From the NCBI GenBank assembly GCA_017305715.1, contig JAFKKG010000038.1:1-64000 (forward strand): a DNA stretch of 64,000 nucleotides, read 5' to 3'. The stretch comes from Hyphomicrobiales bacterium. GTDB lineage: Bacteria > Pseudomonadota > Alphaproteobacteria > Rhizobiales > Xanthobacteraceae. The notes below the pieces were generated by a model. It did no database searches. It had not been told where the DNA came from and saw only the letters and a program-made list of their open reading frames with translations. A program made the translations under genes and the position numbers. Shown piece by piece: positions 45,727 to 54,608 of this stretch (the stretch's first letter is position 1; every line of letters begins with the position of its first letter).

Positions 45727-45876
45727 CTAATGTCTTTTGAAGTACTGCACCTCGCGCTCGTGCTTTTCGGCCGCACCGCGCGACTTGAAGGTGCCAAGAT
45801 TGCGCCGCTTGCCCGTTTTCGGATTGATCTTGCGAGAATAGAGCCTGTATTCGCCCGAGGCTAGCCTGCGGATCAT
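45727..45876 (-). CDS. 49-residue basic conserved-looking protein
   Basis: 49 residues, GGGAGGACATC directly before ATG 45876. The sequence is strongly basic and helical in the second half (RNLGTFKSRGAAEKHEREVQ). The N-terminus MIRRLASGEYRLYSRK plus NPKTGKRRN looks like a short beta hairpin of a nucleic-acid-binding peptide. I believe similar short proteins occur widely in Bradyrhizobium, but I cannot name a family. A clean ribosome binding site and codon use argue that it is real. Confidence 0.72.
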   Translation of the reverse strand: MIRRLASGEYRLYSRKINPKTGKRRNLGTFKSRGAAEKHEREVQYFKRH

Positions 45877-45894
45877 GATGTCCTCCCATGAAGA

Positions 45895-45920
45895 GCAAGG
45901 CGGCCCGAAGGCCGCCTTGC
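45895..45920 (-). terminator. intrinsic terminator of the DUF1236 gene
   Basis: Perfect 11-base stem GCAAGGCGGCC / GGCCGCCTTGC with a CGAA loop (TTCG on the minus strand), 14 bases after the stop codon of the gene ending at 45934, followed by a short T-containing stretch (TCTTCAT). Confidence 0.75.
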
Positions 45921-45933
45921 AATCCGAATGCCG

Positions 45934-46986
45934 TCAGTCGAAGTCATCGATCACCGTTCGCTCGTCCGGATCGACGAGATACGTGCGGTTTTCGCGATGG
46001 ATGTACCGATACTCACGGAGCGCGGGGGCCTCCCGATACACGGTCTCCGGAAACTCCTCCATCTCGACCGTTTCGGGCAAACGCTCGCCACGACGGATGA
46101 CTACCTTCGCCGTGCTGCCGGTGGTCTGGCGTTCGGTTCTGGTCCTGACATGCTTGCGCACGACATCGCGGTCCTTGTCGGTAAACGAGACCCTCGACTG
46201 CGAACGTGCCGGAGCGGCGGCCGTTGAGCCGCCCGAACGCGGAAGAACCGTCACGATCTTGTAGGTGGACGGTTCGACGATCACGATCTCGTCGCGCACC
46301 ACGAAGAAGCTATATCCGCGGTATTGCGGAACGACTTCCACGACGTCGGCAGGCAACGTCTGCAGCCGAACATCACGCGGAACGGCGGTGCCAACTGAAA
46401 GCGAGAAGTTGACACTGGTAAGAGGCTGCACGTTCAGCCGCGCGATCGATTGAGTCACCCGCGTTCGCTGCTGGTCGTTGATATTGATCGACGCATTCAC
46501 ATTGGTGGACGAGGACTGCGCCGTGTTCGACGGCGGATTCGTTGACTGGGCAGGCTGCTGCGCGGTGGTGCTCTGCGACGGCTGTTGCGCAGTCGTATTC
46601 TGCGACGCCTGCTGCGCGGTTGTGCTGGAGCTTGCCGGCGCCTGCTGCGCCTGATTGCCCGAGGTACCGGCTGCCGGAGCCTGCTGAGCCTGGTTGGTCG
46701 ACGGCGGGGGGGCGCTGGTCTGGGCCTGAGCCGGAGCAGACGATCCACTGGGTTGGGAAGAAGCGGAAGGCGTTGTCTGCGCCTGCGACTGGCCGCTGGA
46801 CGCAGCGGGCGCCGTGGCGTTGGAAGCCGGCGCCTGATTGGTTGTGGTCTCAGGAGCCTTTTGCTGCGCAGCGGGCGTCTGGGTTTGCGTTGTCGGCGAC
46901 GTCGTCGAATCCTTCGGGGCCTGCGCAAGCGCCGCGGTGGCGAACACAAGCCCGACGGCGGTGGTTAATAGAAGACGCGTTTTCAT
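45934..46986 (-). CDS. DUF1236 domain protein with long low-complexity linker
   Basis: 350 residues, GGAGGAGGAG before ATG 46986. The signal peptide ends at AALA|QA. Residues 25-160 are a low-complexity stretch of Ala, Gln, Ser, Thr and Pro, with repeating units like TTAQQPSQS and QAQQAPA. From about 165 come DUF1236-type modules: VNASININDQQRTRVTQSIARL and two ending motifs RGYSFFVVRDEIVIVEP and YIHRENRTYLVDP, i.e. a duplicated short beta unit. Expected to be periplasmic or surface-associated. The role is unknown. Confidence 0.82.
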   Translation of the reverse strand: MKTRLLLTTAVGLVFATAALAQAPKDSTTSPTTQTQTPAAQQKAPETTTNQAPASNATAPAASSGQSQAQTTPSASSQPSGSSAPAQAQTSAPPPSTNQAQQAPAAGTSGNQAQQAPASSSTTAQQASQNTTAQQPSQSTTAQQPAQSTNPPSNTAQSSSTNVNASININDQQRTRVTQSIARLNVQPLTSVNFSLSVGTAVPRDVRLQTLPADVVEVVPQYRGYSFFVVRDEIVIVEPSTYKIVTVLPRSGGSTAAAPARSQSRVSFTDKDRDVVRKHVRTRTERQTTGSTAKVVIRRGERLPETVEMEEFPETVYREAPALREYRYIHRENRTYLVDPDERTVIDDFD

Positions 46987-47161
46987 TTGGAACTCCTCCT
47001 CCTTGTTGTTCGGCTTGAACTAGCGCGGAGCTGTCGAGTTCCAACTTTGCAGCGCCAAAAATTCCAGCGATCGGAAACATTACAAAATCGGGAACATTCG
47101 GCAATTGCTCGGGTTGGATCACATCGCACCGTGAACACGTCGAACCCGAAGGAATTCAGTC

Positions 47162-47494
47162 ATGAAGAAATTGATCGTCTCGCTCGCGATAGGTGCAAGC
47201 GCACTGCTCGCTAGCGGTGCAAATGCGGCGCCGCTTTCCAATGGTATTGCCGTGATGCCGGATAACGGCATCGAGAATGTCAGAATGGTCTGCGACGAAT
47301 ATGGTCAATGCTATCGTACCCGCGGCGGGCGCCGCGTCGTCGTCGAGCAGAGTTATGGTGACAGCTACAATTATTATGCGCCGCGCGAGCGTTACATCGA
47401 GCGCCGCGGCTATTATGACAGCGGCCCAAGCGTCGGCATCGGCATAGGACCGGGCGGAGTCGGCGTCGGAGTTGGTGTCGGTCCGCGCTGGTAG
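47162..47494 (+). CDS. small secreted Gly-rich hypothetical protein
   Basis: 110 residues, GAAGGAATTC before ATG 47162. The signal peptide ends at ANAA|PL. A middle segment holds two Cys (MVCDEYGQCYRTRGG) likely paired, then a Tyr/Arg-rich stretch, and a C-terminal Gly/Val tail (GIGPGGVGVGVGVGPRW). Such proteins are abundant and uncharacterised in Bradyrhizobium. It is followed by a strong hairpin. Confidence 0.72.
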   Translation: MKKLIVSLAIGASALLASGANAAPLSNGIAVMPDNGIENVRMVCDEYGQCYRTRGGRRVVVEQSYGDSYNYYAPRERYIERRGYYDSGPSVGIGIGPGGVGVGVGVGPRW

Positions 47495-47515
47495 AATCCA
47501 GTTTCGTTGAATGAA

Positions 47516-47539
47516 AGGCCGCAGAGAAATCTGCGGCCT
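47516..47539 (+). terminator. terminator-like hairpin with GAAA loop
   Basis: Perfect 10-base stem AGGCCGCAGA / TCTGCGGCCT and a GAAA tetraloop, 22 bases after the stop of the gene ending at 47494. No T-run follows, so it may work with other factors. Confidence 0.65.
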
Positions 47540-47581
47540 CTCAAGCGCAGATGATTTCCCGACGAGTTGAGGGGCTTGCCG

Positions 47582-47776
47582 ATGGACCAAAATCAATTCG
47601 CTGCCCTGCTTGGGCACGCGGCCCTCAAGGTCTGGCCGGAGCTGCCACGCGACGCCCAGGAAATATTATTTGCCGCTGCCGTCGACGACGGCGTCATTGC
47701 AAATGCACTCGCAACCTATCTGCACGATCATCATCCCCGCACCGCGCATCCGCCAAAGCCGACGGCGCTGGCCTGA
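47582..47776 (+). CDS. small cytoplasmic hypothetical protein
   Basis: 64 residues from ATG 47582; GAGGGGCTT is upstream. Acidic-helical sequence (QFAALLGHAALKVWPELPRDAQEILFAAAVDD) without signal peptide, then a His-rich tail (HDHHPRTAHPP). No family recognised. The 220 bases after it, up to 47999, hold nothing I can support. Confidence 0.55.
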   Translation: MDQNQFAALLGHAALKVWPELPRDAQEILFAAAVDDGVIANALATYLHDHHPRTAHPPKPTALA

Positions 47777-47999
47777 CGCGCCGACAGCATCTTGCGGCCA
47801 CGCAAGGGGGCGATTTTTCTGCCTCTCGCAGCGCACACCCTGCTGATAATTCTTTCAGAAAACGCAACCCTGTGTTTCAATCCGTCCTGCGGAATCTGGA
47901 ACAGCGTGCGTCCGTCGGCTGGATTCATCCCCAGATCGCAAGTGCCGGCCCCCAGAAGAAATAGCGCACGGTCTCAAAACCATAACAACGGAGGAAGGC

Positions 48000-48464
48000 A
48001 TGATTATCGATCGTCGTCAGCTTGCATTGCCGGCACTTGCCATCGGATTGCTCGGCGTGATCCCGGGCGTCGTGATGCCCGCCTTCGCCGGCGCCGATGA
48101 AGATGCCGTCGCCAAGAACCTCGAAGCGTTCCGCACCGCCCAGGCCGCCGCCAACGCCGAGGGGCTCGCCTCGCTATGCGCCGCCGAACTCAGCTACAGC
48201 CACTCCAGCGGCGTGGTCGAGGACAAGGCGACCTTCATCGCCAATGCAACGAACGGAAAATCGAAGTGGCTGTCGCTGGTCTATGAAGACCCGAAGATCC
48301 GCGTCGTCGGTCCGGCCGCGATCGTCCGCTTCCACTGGCTTGGCGAGCAGGAAGCCGTCGCCGACGGCAAGAAGAGCTCGACCAACCTCCACATCCTGAT
48401 GAACTGGCAGAAGCAGGGATCGGACTGGAAGCTGTTGTCGCGTTCGGCAACCAAGCTCGGATAG
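48000..48464 (+). CDS. secreted DUF4440 / SnoaL-like (NTF2 fold) protein
   Basis: 154 residues, GGAGGAAGGC before ATG 48000. A signal peptide of about 30 residues ends at AFAG|AD. The mature part is a single cone-shaped NTF2-like domain: AVAKNLEAFRTAQAAANAEGLASLCAAELSYSHSSG and ILMNWQKQGSDWKLLSRSATKL are characteristic of DUF4440 proteins, which bind small molecules or act as isomerases. It precedes an alpha/beta hydrolase gene by 98 bases. A functional link is possible but unproven. Confidence 0.8.
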   Translation: MIIDRRQLALPALAIGLLGVIPGVVMPAFAGADEDAVAKNLEAFRTAQAAANAEGLASLCAAELSYSHSSGVVEDKATFIANATNGKSKWLSLVYEDPKIRVVGPAAIVRFHWLGEQEAVADGKKSSTNLHILMNWQKQGSDWKLLSRSATKLG

Positions 48465-48562
48465 CACCCCGAACGCCCCGTCAACCGCAACCGGCGCACG
48501 ATATGCGCCGGTCGTATGTCTCCGACAAGAAAAAACAGGCGGATAAAAGTCGGGAAAGCAGA

Positions 48563-49354
48563 ATGGACTTCATTGAACTGAACGGCGTTGGATTACGCTA
48601 CGAGCTCAGTGGCAAAGGCGACCGCACCCTGGTGCTGGTGCACGAAATGGCCGGATCGCTGGAGAGTTTTGACGACGTCGCGCCACTGTTCGCGAAATCC
48701 CACCGAGTCTTGCGCTACGACACCAGGGGCGCGGGACTGTCCCAGAAGGTGCGTGGCGAGCTTGCCATCGATACGATGGCGGACGATATCGCAGCCCTGC
48801 TCGATGCGCTCGGCATCGCCGGCAAGGTCGCACTGGCCGGCGTCGCCCTCGGCGGCGCGATCGCGCTGCATTTCGCCGCCCGATATCAGGAGCGTACCAG
48901 CGCGGTTGCGGTCTCGAGCCCGGCCACCGGCGTCGCGGCGGAACGGCGCCCGGCCGCGCTTGAACGGCTGCTCAAGATCGAGGCCGCCGGCATGGCCTTC
49001 GCGGTCGCCGATTCCATGCAGAACGGTTACGCGCCGGAACTTCGCGACGACATCGCGCGCTTCGAACGATACCGCGCGCGTTGGCTCGGCAACGACCCCG
49101 CCAGCTATGCAACGATCTGGCGCATGCTGGCGGGCCTCGACATGCAGGACGAACTGGCGAAGCTGCGCTGCCCGGTGCTCGTGATCGGCGGCCGTTTTGA
49201 CCGTGTGCGACCGCCGGCGCTTTCGGAAGCCACGGCCAAAACGATTCCCGGCGCGCGCTACGTCGAAATTGGCTCCGGCCATTATATGGCGGTGCAGACG
49301 CCCGACCTGTTTGCCGATTGTGTCGGCGAATTCCTCAAAACGGTCGGTGCCTGA
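48563..49354 (+). CDS. alpha/beta hydrolase-fold protein lacking the nucleophile serine
   Basis: 263 residues from ATG 48563 with CGGGAAAG upstream. It looks like 3-oxoadipate enol-lactonase and related hydrolases: oxyanion segment VLVHEMAGSLESF, RYDTRGAGLS, acid loop VIGGRFDRVRPP and catalytic His in GSGHYMAV. The nucleophile elbow reads G93-V94-A95-L96-G97, so Ser is replaced by Ala (GCC at 48845-48847). Loss of hydrolase activity, or a different mechanism, is expected. The MBL-fold hydrolase gene follows by 41 bases. Confidence 0.82.
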   Translation: MDFIELNGVGLRYELSGKGDRTLVLVHEMAGSLESFDDVAPLFAKSHRVLRYDTRGAGLSQKVRGELAIDTMADDIAALLDALGIAGKVALAGVALGGAIALHFAARYQERTSAVAVSSPATGVAAERRPAALERLLKIEAAGMAFAVADSMQNGYAPELRDDIARFERYRARWLGNDPASYATIWRMLAGLDMQDELAKLRCPVLVIGGRFDRVRPPALSEATAKTIPGARYVEIGSGHYMAVQTPDLFADCVGEFLKTVGA

Positions 49355-49395
49355 TCGAGGCCGGCCACATCCTCCATCACACAGAGTCTTTCACC

Positions 49396-50265
49396 ATGTT
49401 CACACAGCAGATTCCCGGCGTCTATCACCGCAAGATCGGAGACATCATCGTCACGGCAATCAGCGACGGCTATCTCGACGGGAACCTCGAGGTGATGCGC
49501 AATGTCGATGTCGAAAAGGCGCGGCAGATCCTGCAGGACGCCTTCCGGCCGGCGCGGCGAACCAGCGTCAACACGTTCCTGGTTCATTCGAAGGGCCGCA
49601 CCGCAATCATCGACACCGGATCGGGCAATTATCTGCAACCGACCGCCGGCCACGTTCAGCGCAATCTCAAGGCCGCCGGTATCGATCCGAAGTCGATCGA
49701 CACGGTCTTGCTGACCCACATGCACCCGGATCATTCGGCCGGCCTGACCAACATGTCGAACGGCGAGCGCCTGTTTCCGAACGCGGAACTGATGATGCAC
49801 GAAAACGAACGGGCGCACTGGTTCGACGACGGCGCGATGGCCAGGGTCGACGAGCGATCGCGGCAGCTCTATTTTGGCGCCGGCCGCGAGCAGGTCGAGC
49901 CCTACAAGGACCGCACGCGATTGTTCCAGCAAGGCGAGGTCTTTCCCGGGGTGACGGCGGTGCCGAGCCACGGCCACACGCCGGGCCATACCGCCTATCT
50001 GATTGCATCCGGCAATGATCAGTTGATGATCTGGGGCGACACGGTGCATGTGCCGGAAGTGCAGACCGCGTTTCCCGAAGCCGGCATGGCCTTCGATACC
50101 GACCTTGCGGCCGCCGCGGCATCGCGCAAACGCATGTTCGACCGCGTCAGCGCCGACGGCATCCTGATCGCCGGGATGCACCTGCATTTTCCGGCCTTCT
50201 CGCGGCTGGCGCGGCGCGGCGACGCCTACGCGCTGTATCCGGAGGCCTGGGTTCACAATCTCTGA
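49396..50265 (+). CDS. MBL-fold metallo-hydrolase
   Basis: 289 residues from ATG 49396. Metallo-beta-lactamase fold with metal motif THMHPDH (H108, H110, D112, H113), SHGHTPGHT for the third His, and MIWGDTVH for the bridging Asp. NTFLVHSKGRTAIIDTG is the typical start of the core. The layout is that of AttM/lactonase-like hydrolases rather than of beta-lactamases. No signal peptide. It probably shares a transcript with the alpha/beta hydrolase gene upstream. Substrate unknown. Confidence 0.85.
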   Translation: MFTQQIPGVYHRKIGDIIVTAISDGYLDGNLEVMRNVDVEKARQILQDAFRPARRTSVNTFLVHSKGRTAIIDTGSGNYLQPTAGHVQRNLKAAGIDPKSIDTVLLTHMHPDHSAGLTNMSNGERLFPNAELMMHENERAHWFDDGAMARVDERSRQLYFGAGREQVEPYKDRTRLFQQGEVFPGVTAVPSHGHTPGHTAYLIASGNDQLMIWGDTVHVPEVQTAFPEAGMAFDTDLAAAAASRKRMFDRVSADGILIAGMHLHFPAFSRLARRGDAYALYPEAWVHNL

Positions 50266-50376
50266 TGCGATCCGGCGCCCATCCCGAACACGGGATTGTT
50301 GGCCGCGCCAAACTGGCGCAGATACAAAATCGAACTATATCGGGGGTCATAGTCCTCAGTCACCCTCGCGGCTCCC

Positions 50377-51117
50377 TTGATCAAACCGGTCATCATCTTC
50401 CTGTCGTTGGTCTTCGTGCCGATCGGCGTATCGGCCGCGCGCTATTTGTCCGCGGAACCCCGCGGCGGCTGGCAGACTGCCGACCGCTCCAGCGCCGGGC
50501 TTTTGCCCGAGGCGTCCCGCTATCCGGACGCCGTCGTCCGGATCTATGGCGCGCGGACGCTGCGATGGAAGGCGATTTTTGCGATCCACACCTGGATCGT
50601 CGTCAAGGAGAAGAACGCAACGAGCTACACCCGTTATGACTACACCGCCTGGGGCGAGCCGATCCGGACCAACGGATTCGCCGCCGATGCGCGCTGGTTC
50701 GGCGCCAGCCCGGAGACCATCGTCGCCGTCGATGGCGAAGAGGCCAGCCGTCTGATTCCCAGGATTCGTCACGTTGTCGAAAACTATCGGTTCCGTGCCT
50801 ATGGCGATTACAGCCCGTGGCCGGGTCCGAACTCCAACACCTTCGTCCAGGCCGTGCTCGATGCGATCCCCGAACTGATGGCGGTGTTGCCGCCGACCGC
50901 GATCGGAAAGGATTTTCCTTACGAGGGCAAATCGTTCGGACTGACGCCATCCGGTACCGGCGTGTTTGCGACGCTCGGAGGCTATCTCGGCGTCACCATC
51001 GGATGGATCGAGGGCTTTGAAATCAACTTCCTCGGCGCGGTGCTGGGATTCGACATCCGCCGGCCGGCGCTGAAATTTCCGGGCATCGGCCGATTGGGAA
51101 TGACGGCCGGGATCTAG
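50377..51117 (+). CDS. DUF3750 family protein
   Basis: 246 residues from a TTG at 50377. The first 20 residues form a hydrophobic helix (VIIFLSLVFVPIGVSAA), signal or anchor. The body matches DUF3750: AVVRIYGARTLRWKAIFAIHTWIVVKE, YDYTAWG, ARWFGASPETI and GPNSNTFVQAVLD, with a conserved Asn-Ser-Asn-Thr-Phe segment that recalls NlpC-like amidase relatives. The role is unknown. It stands alone, with AT-richer sequence up- and downstream. Confidence 0.8.
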   Translation: MIKPVIIFLSLVFVPIGVSAARYLSAEPRGGWQTADRSSAGLLPEASRYPDAVVRIYGARTLRWKAIFAIHTWIVVKEKNATSYTRYDYTAWGEPIRTNGFAADARWFGASPETIVAVDGEEASRLIPRIRHVVENYRFRAYGDYSPWPGPNSNTFVQAVLDAIPELMAVLPPTAIGKDFPYEGKSFGLTPSGTGVFATLGGYLGVTIGWIEGFEINFLGAVLGFDIRRPALKFPGIGRLGMTAGI

Positions 51118-51290
51118 GCACGCGAGCAGGCATGAGACGATGTCGCGCTGATGCGGATCATACCTAACGATCAGGCGCAAATTCATACGTGATGCGCGCT
51201 ATTTGAACTCGCATTACGCACAACGCACCCTATCTTCCAGTCAAGGCAGGATTCGTCCCAGGGATAACTCCGAAGAAAAGGAGCCATCCA

Positions 51291-51500
51291 ATGGCGAACG
51301 TATCAACATCTGGGGCCTGGCTTTCTGCCCCGACCAAAAAACCCTCATTTTTCGCAAGATTGTTGCGCGCTCATATCGAGTCCAGCGAGCGACGCGCTGG
51401 CCGCGTCGTCGAGGGCTACATTGCCGAACACGGGCTGCAGACGCTCTCCGACAATGCGGAGCGCCAGATCGGCCGGCTGCTCTCCAAAGGGAGCCATTAG
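51291..51500 (+). CDS. small hypothetical protein
   Basis: 69 residues; AAGGAGCCATCC before ATG 51291. Hydrophilic, no signal peptide. Basic middle (SSERRAGRVVEGYIAEHGLQTLSDNAERQIGRLL) predicted as two helices. Similar short DUF1127-like proteins exist in rhizobia, but the key residues do not fit well enough to name it. It is two bases upstream of a second small frame, so the pair may be co-translated. Confidence 0.6.
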   Translation: MANVSTSGAWLSAPTKKPSFFARLLRAHIESSERRAGRVVEGYIAEHGLQTLSDNAERQIGRLLSKGSH

Positions 51501-51502
51501 TC

Positions 51503-51625
51503 ATGGTCACACTCATCGTCATACAGGTCGCGAGCAAGCTCGCGCATTTTGGCAAAGAGGTTCGCGAGACCTGGCGTGAAACCCAGCAGCTTCGCCGGCG
51601 CCTCGCCGGCCCGACGGAAGAATAG
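51503..51625 (+). CDS. 40-residue hypothetical protein
   Basis: 40 residues, ATG 51503 just after the previous stop, with AAGGGAG about 12 bases upstream. A hydrophobic start (VTLIVIQVASKLAHF) then a charged amphipathic helix (GKEVRETWRETQQLRRRLAG). It may be a small membrane-associated peptide. Support comes from the spacing and ribosome binding site only. Confidence 0.45.
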   Translation: MVTLIVIQVASKLAHFGKEVRETWRETQQLRRRLAGPTEE

Positions 51626-51684
51626 CTCGCCGTCGCCGCTTCGCGGCTATGGCGCGGCATGCCCGCGCCATAGCGAAGCCAGGC

Positions 51685-53883
51685 TTACGTCAACTTCACG
51701 TTCTTCAGCGGCAGGCTGCGCACCGGCTTGCCGGTGGCGGCGAAGATGGCGTTGAGCACCGCCGGCGCCACCACGCAGATGGTCGGCTCGCCGACACCGC
51801 CCCAGAAATCGTAGGTCGGCACAACAACGGTTTCGACCTTCGGCATCTCCGCCAGCCGCAAGATCTCGTACGAGTCGAAATTGAGGCTCGTCATCCGGCC
51901 GTTCTCGACCGGCATCTCGCCATAGAGCGTGGCGGACAGACCATAGGCCACCGATCCCTCGACCTGCGCTGCGATCTGGCCCGGATTGACCGCATGACCG
52001 CAATTGAGCGCCAGCACCATGCGATGGATTTTCAGCTTGCCTTGCGCGCTCACCGAGACCTCGGCGGTCGCAGCCGAGTAGCTGCCATAGCCCATGAACT
52101 GGGCGATGCCACGATGCACGCCCGCCGGCAGCGGCTTGCCCCAATCGCCCTTCTCGGCGGCCGCGTTGAGCACGGCGAGGTGTTTTGGGAAATCCTTCAT
52201 CAGCGCGCGGCGAAACTCGAGCGGGTCCTTGCCGGCCGCCTTCGCCACCTCGTCCATGAAGCATTCCATGTAGACGCCGTTCTGGTTGGTGTTGACGCCG
52301 CGCCACGGCCCGACCGGCACATGGGTGTTGCGCATCGCATATTCGATCAGCAGGTTCGGCACGCTGTAACCGAGCTGCGCGTCGCCGGGCGTCGCCGAAT
52401 AGCCCTGCAACTGGCGCATGTCCTTGCCGTCCAGGATGCCTTTCGGATTGAGCATGGCGTTGATCGATTGCCCGGAGACACGAACATGAAGGCCCACCAG
52501 ATTGCCGCCGGCATCGAGCCCGGCCGACAATTTGCATTGCGAGATCGGCCGGTAGAAATCATGCGCCTGGTCTTCCTCGCGGCTCCAGATCAGCTTGACC
52601 GGCACGTCCGGGAACGCCTTGGCGATCTCGACCGCCTGATGCACGAAGTCCTGCGTGCCGCCGCGCCGGCCAAAACCGCCGCCGAGGTCGATCCGATGCA
52701 CTTCGCATTTGTCGAGCGGAATGCCTGACGTTTCCGACAACGCCGCCAGCGAGGCTTCCAGATTTTGCGTGGGCACCCAGGCCTCGGCCCTGTCGGCCGA
52801 GAGTTTTACGGTGCAGTTCATCACCTCCATGCAGGCATGCGCCAGGAAGGGCGTCGCATAGACCGCCTCGATTTTCGTGGCGGCCTCGGCGATCGCTTTC
52901 GGCGCGTCACCGTTTCGGCGATCGCCATTGGTCGCTGACGCGTTGAGGCCGTCTTGCAGCATGCCCGCGATGGTGGCGCTGGATTGCGACGCGTTCGGGC
53001 CTTCATCCCAGACGATGGGGAGCGCATCGAGCGCCTTCCTGGCGCGCCACCAGGTGTCGGCCACCACGGCGACGGCGGTATCCTTCACCCGCACGACCTT
53101 CTTCACGCCGGGCATGCCGGCGATCTTGCTCTCGTCGTAGCTTTTCAGCTTGCCGCCAAAGACCGGACAATCCTTGATCGCGGCGTTGAGCATGCCGGGC
53201 AGTTTCAGGTCGATGGCGAAGACCTTGCTGCCGTCGAGCTTGTCCGCGGTATCAAGCCGCTTCAGCGGCTGGCCCGCGATCTTCCAGCTCTTGGGATCCT
53301 TGAGCTTGATGGATTTGGGATCCGGCGGCGTCAGCTTGGCGGCGGCAGCCGCAATCTCGCCGTAACGGATCGAGCGCTTGCTCGCTGCGTGCGTAATCAC
53401 GCCGTCGGAGACGGCGAGGTCCCCGGCCGGTACGTTCCATTGCTCGGCCGCCGCTTGCAGCAGCATCACGCGCGCCGCCGCCCCGCCGCGGCGGACATAA
53501 TCCTCCGAGGTGCGGATGCCGCGGCTGCCGCCGGTGCCCATCTCGCCCCAGGCGCGCTTGCTCGCGAGATTGCGCGCCGGCGTGATGCCTTCGGTCGTCA
53601 CTTTATTCCAGTCGCATTCCAGTTCTTCCGCGACGAGTTGCGCTAATCCCGTGAGTGTCCCCTGCCCCATCTCCGAGCGCGCGACGCGGATCACGCAGGT
53701 ATCGTCGGGCTTGATCGCCACCCAGATGTTGACTTCGGTCGCAGCCCCCTGCGCCTGCGCCGGGCGGATGCCGAACGGAACATTCATCCCCAGCGCCAGG
53801 CCGCCGCCCGCGACGGCTGCCGAGCCGACGATGAAATCGCGGCGGGAAAGTTTCGTGCGCTTTGCAATGACTACGCTTTGCAT
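51685..53883 (-). CDS. IorB-type molybdopterin oxidoreductase large subunit
   Basis: 732 residues from ATG 53883. Twin-arginine signal SRRDFIVGSAAVAGG (RR at about 14-15) indicates export of the folded cofactor-loaded enzyme to the periplasm. Aldehyde dehydrogenase-like molybdenum subunit as in isoquinoline 1-oxidoreductase: GGGFGRRGG for cofactor binding, GPWRGVNTNQN, and GGVGEPTICV with the catalytic Glu near the C-terminus. Substrate could be an aldehyde or N-heterocycle. Partner is the 2Fe-2S gene two bases upstream. No cytochrome gene follows. Confidence 0.88.
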   Translation of the reverse strand: MQSVVIAKRTKLSRRDFIVGSAAVAGGGLALGMNVPFGIRPAQAQGAATEVNIWVAIKPDDTCVIRVARSEMGQGTLTGLAQLVAEELECDWNKVTTEGITPARNLASKRAWGEMGTGGSRGIRTSEDYVRRGGAAARVMLLQAAAEQWNVPAGDLAVSDGVITHAASKRSIRYGEIAAAAAKLTPPDPKSIKLKDPKSWKIAGQPLKRLDTADKLDGSKVFAIDLKLPGMLNAAIKDCPVFGGKLKSYDESKIAGMPGVKKVVRVKDTAVAVVADTWWRARKALDALPIVWDEGPNASQSSATIAGMLQDGLNASATNGDRRNGDAPKAIAEAATKIEAVYATPFLAHACMEVMNCTVKLSADRAEAWVPTQNLEASLAALSETSGIPLDKCEVHRIDLGGGFGRRGGTQDFVHQAVEIAKAFPDVPVKLIWSREEDQAHDFYRPISQCKLSAGLDAGGNLVGLHVRVSGQSINAMLNPKGILDGKDMRQLQGYSATPGDAQLGYSVPNLLIEYAMRNTHVPVGPWRGVNTNQNGVYMECFMDEVAKAAGKDPLEFRRALMKDFPKHLAVLNAAAEKGDWGKPLPAGVHRGIAQFMGYGSYSAATAEVSVSAQGKLKIHRMVLALNCGHAVNPGQIAAQVEGSVAYGLSATLYGEMPVENGRMTSLNFDSYEILRLAEMPKVETVVVPTYDFWGGVGEPTICVVAPAVLNAIFAATGKPVRSLPLKNVKLT

Positions 53884-53885
53884 GA

Positions 53886-54365
53886 CTAACCTCCCTGCGC
53901 CCGGCGACCGGTGGTGCCCGCGTCGGCGGCCAGATGCACGGCCTGTCGAATGCGCTGATAGGTGCCGCACCGGCAGATGTTGGTCATCGCAGCATCGATG
54001 TCCCCGTCCGTCGGTCGCGGCGTTTTCTTCAGGAGCGCCGCGGCCGCCATGATCTGCCCGGACTGGCAATAACCGCATTGCGGCACGTCGACCGCGGCCC
54101 AGGCCTTTTGCACGGGATGGGATGAACCGACCCACAACCCTTCGATGGTGACGATCATATCCGTAGGCTTCACGTCGCCCACGGCGATCGAACAGGAGCG
54201 CTGCACTTCGTCGTTGATGTGAACCGAGCAGGCGCCGCACTGCGCCACGCCACAGCCATACTTGGTGCCGGTCAGGCCGACATGCTCCCGGATTACCCAG
54301 AGCAACGGTGTATCGGGTTCAACGGCGACATCTCTGACTGTTCCATTGATATTGAGTTTGGCCAT
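53886..54365 (-). CDS. IorA-type 2Fe-2S subunit
   Basis: 159 residues from ATG 54365 with GGAGGAAG upstream. Two 2Fe-2S clusters: plant-type GCGVAQCGACSV and the helical-domain cluster GYCQSG with CRCGTYQRI. It transfers electrons from the IorB-type molybdenum subunit to an acceptor. It has no Tat signal of its own and would be co-exported with IorB. Confidence 0.9.
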   Translation of the reverse strand: MAKLNINGTVRDVAVEPDTPLLWVIREHVGLTGTKYGCGVAQCGACSVHINDEVQRSCSIAVGDVKPTDMIVTIEGLWVGSSHPVQKAWAAVDVPQCGYCQSGQIMAAAALLKKTPRPTDGDIDAAMTNICRCGTYQRIRQAVHLAADAGTTGRRAQGG

Positions 54366-54608
54366 GGGCTTCCTCCGTTTCACGGCAGGTTCGACCACGC
54401 ACACACATCGAGCTAGGTCGCCGACCGCGGTGTTCTTAAAATCGAATACTCAAAATCGAACGGAGACTATCAGCAATTTCGGGCCGGTGGCGACCCTATT
54501 CGGCGCTATTGGATTCACAGAGGCGTGGCAAATGGCCTGTTCCCAGGGACGCGATGTTGGCTACTCTGCCGTCCGTGCCAACAAAAAAATCCAGGGGAAG
54601 GGAATAAA

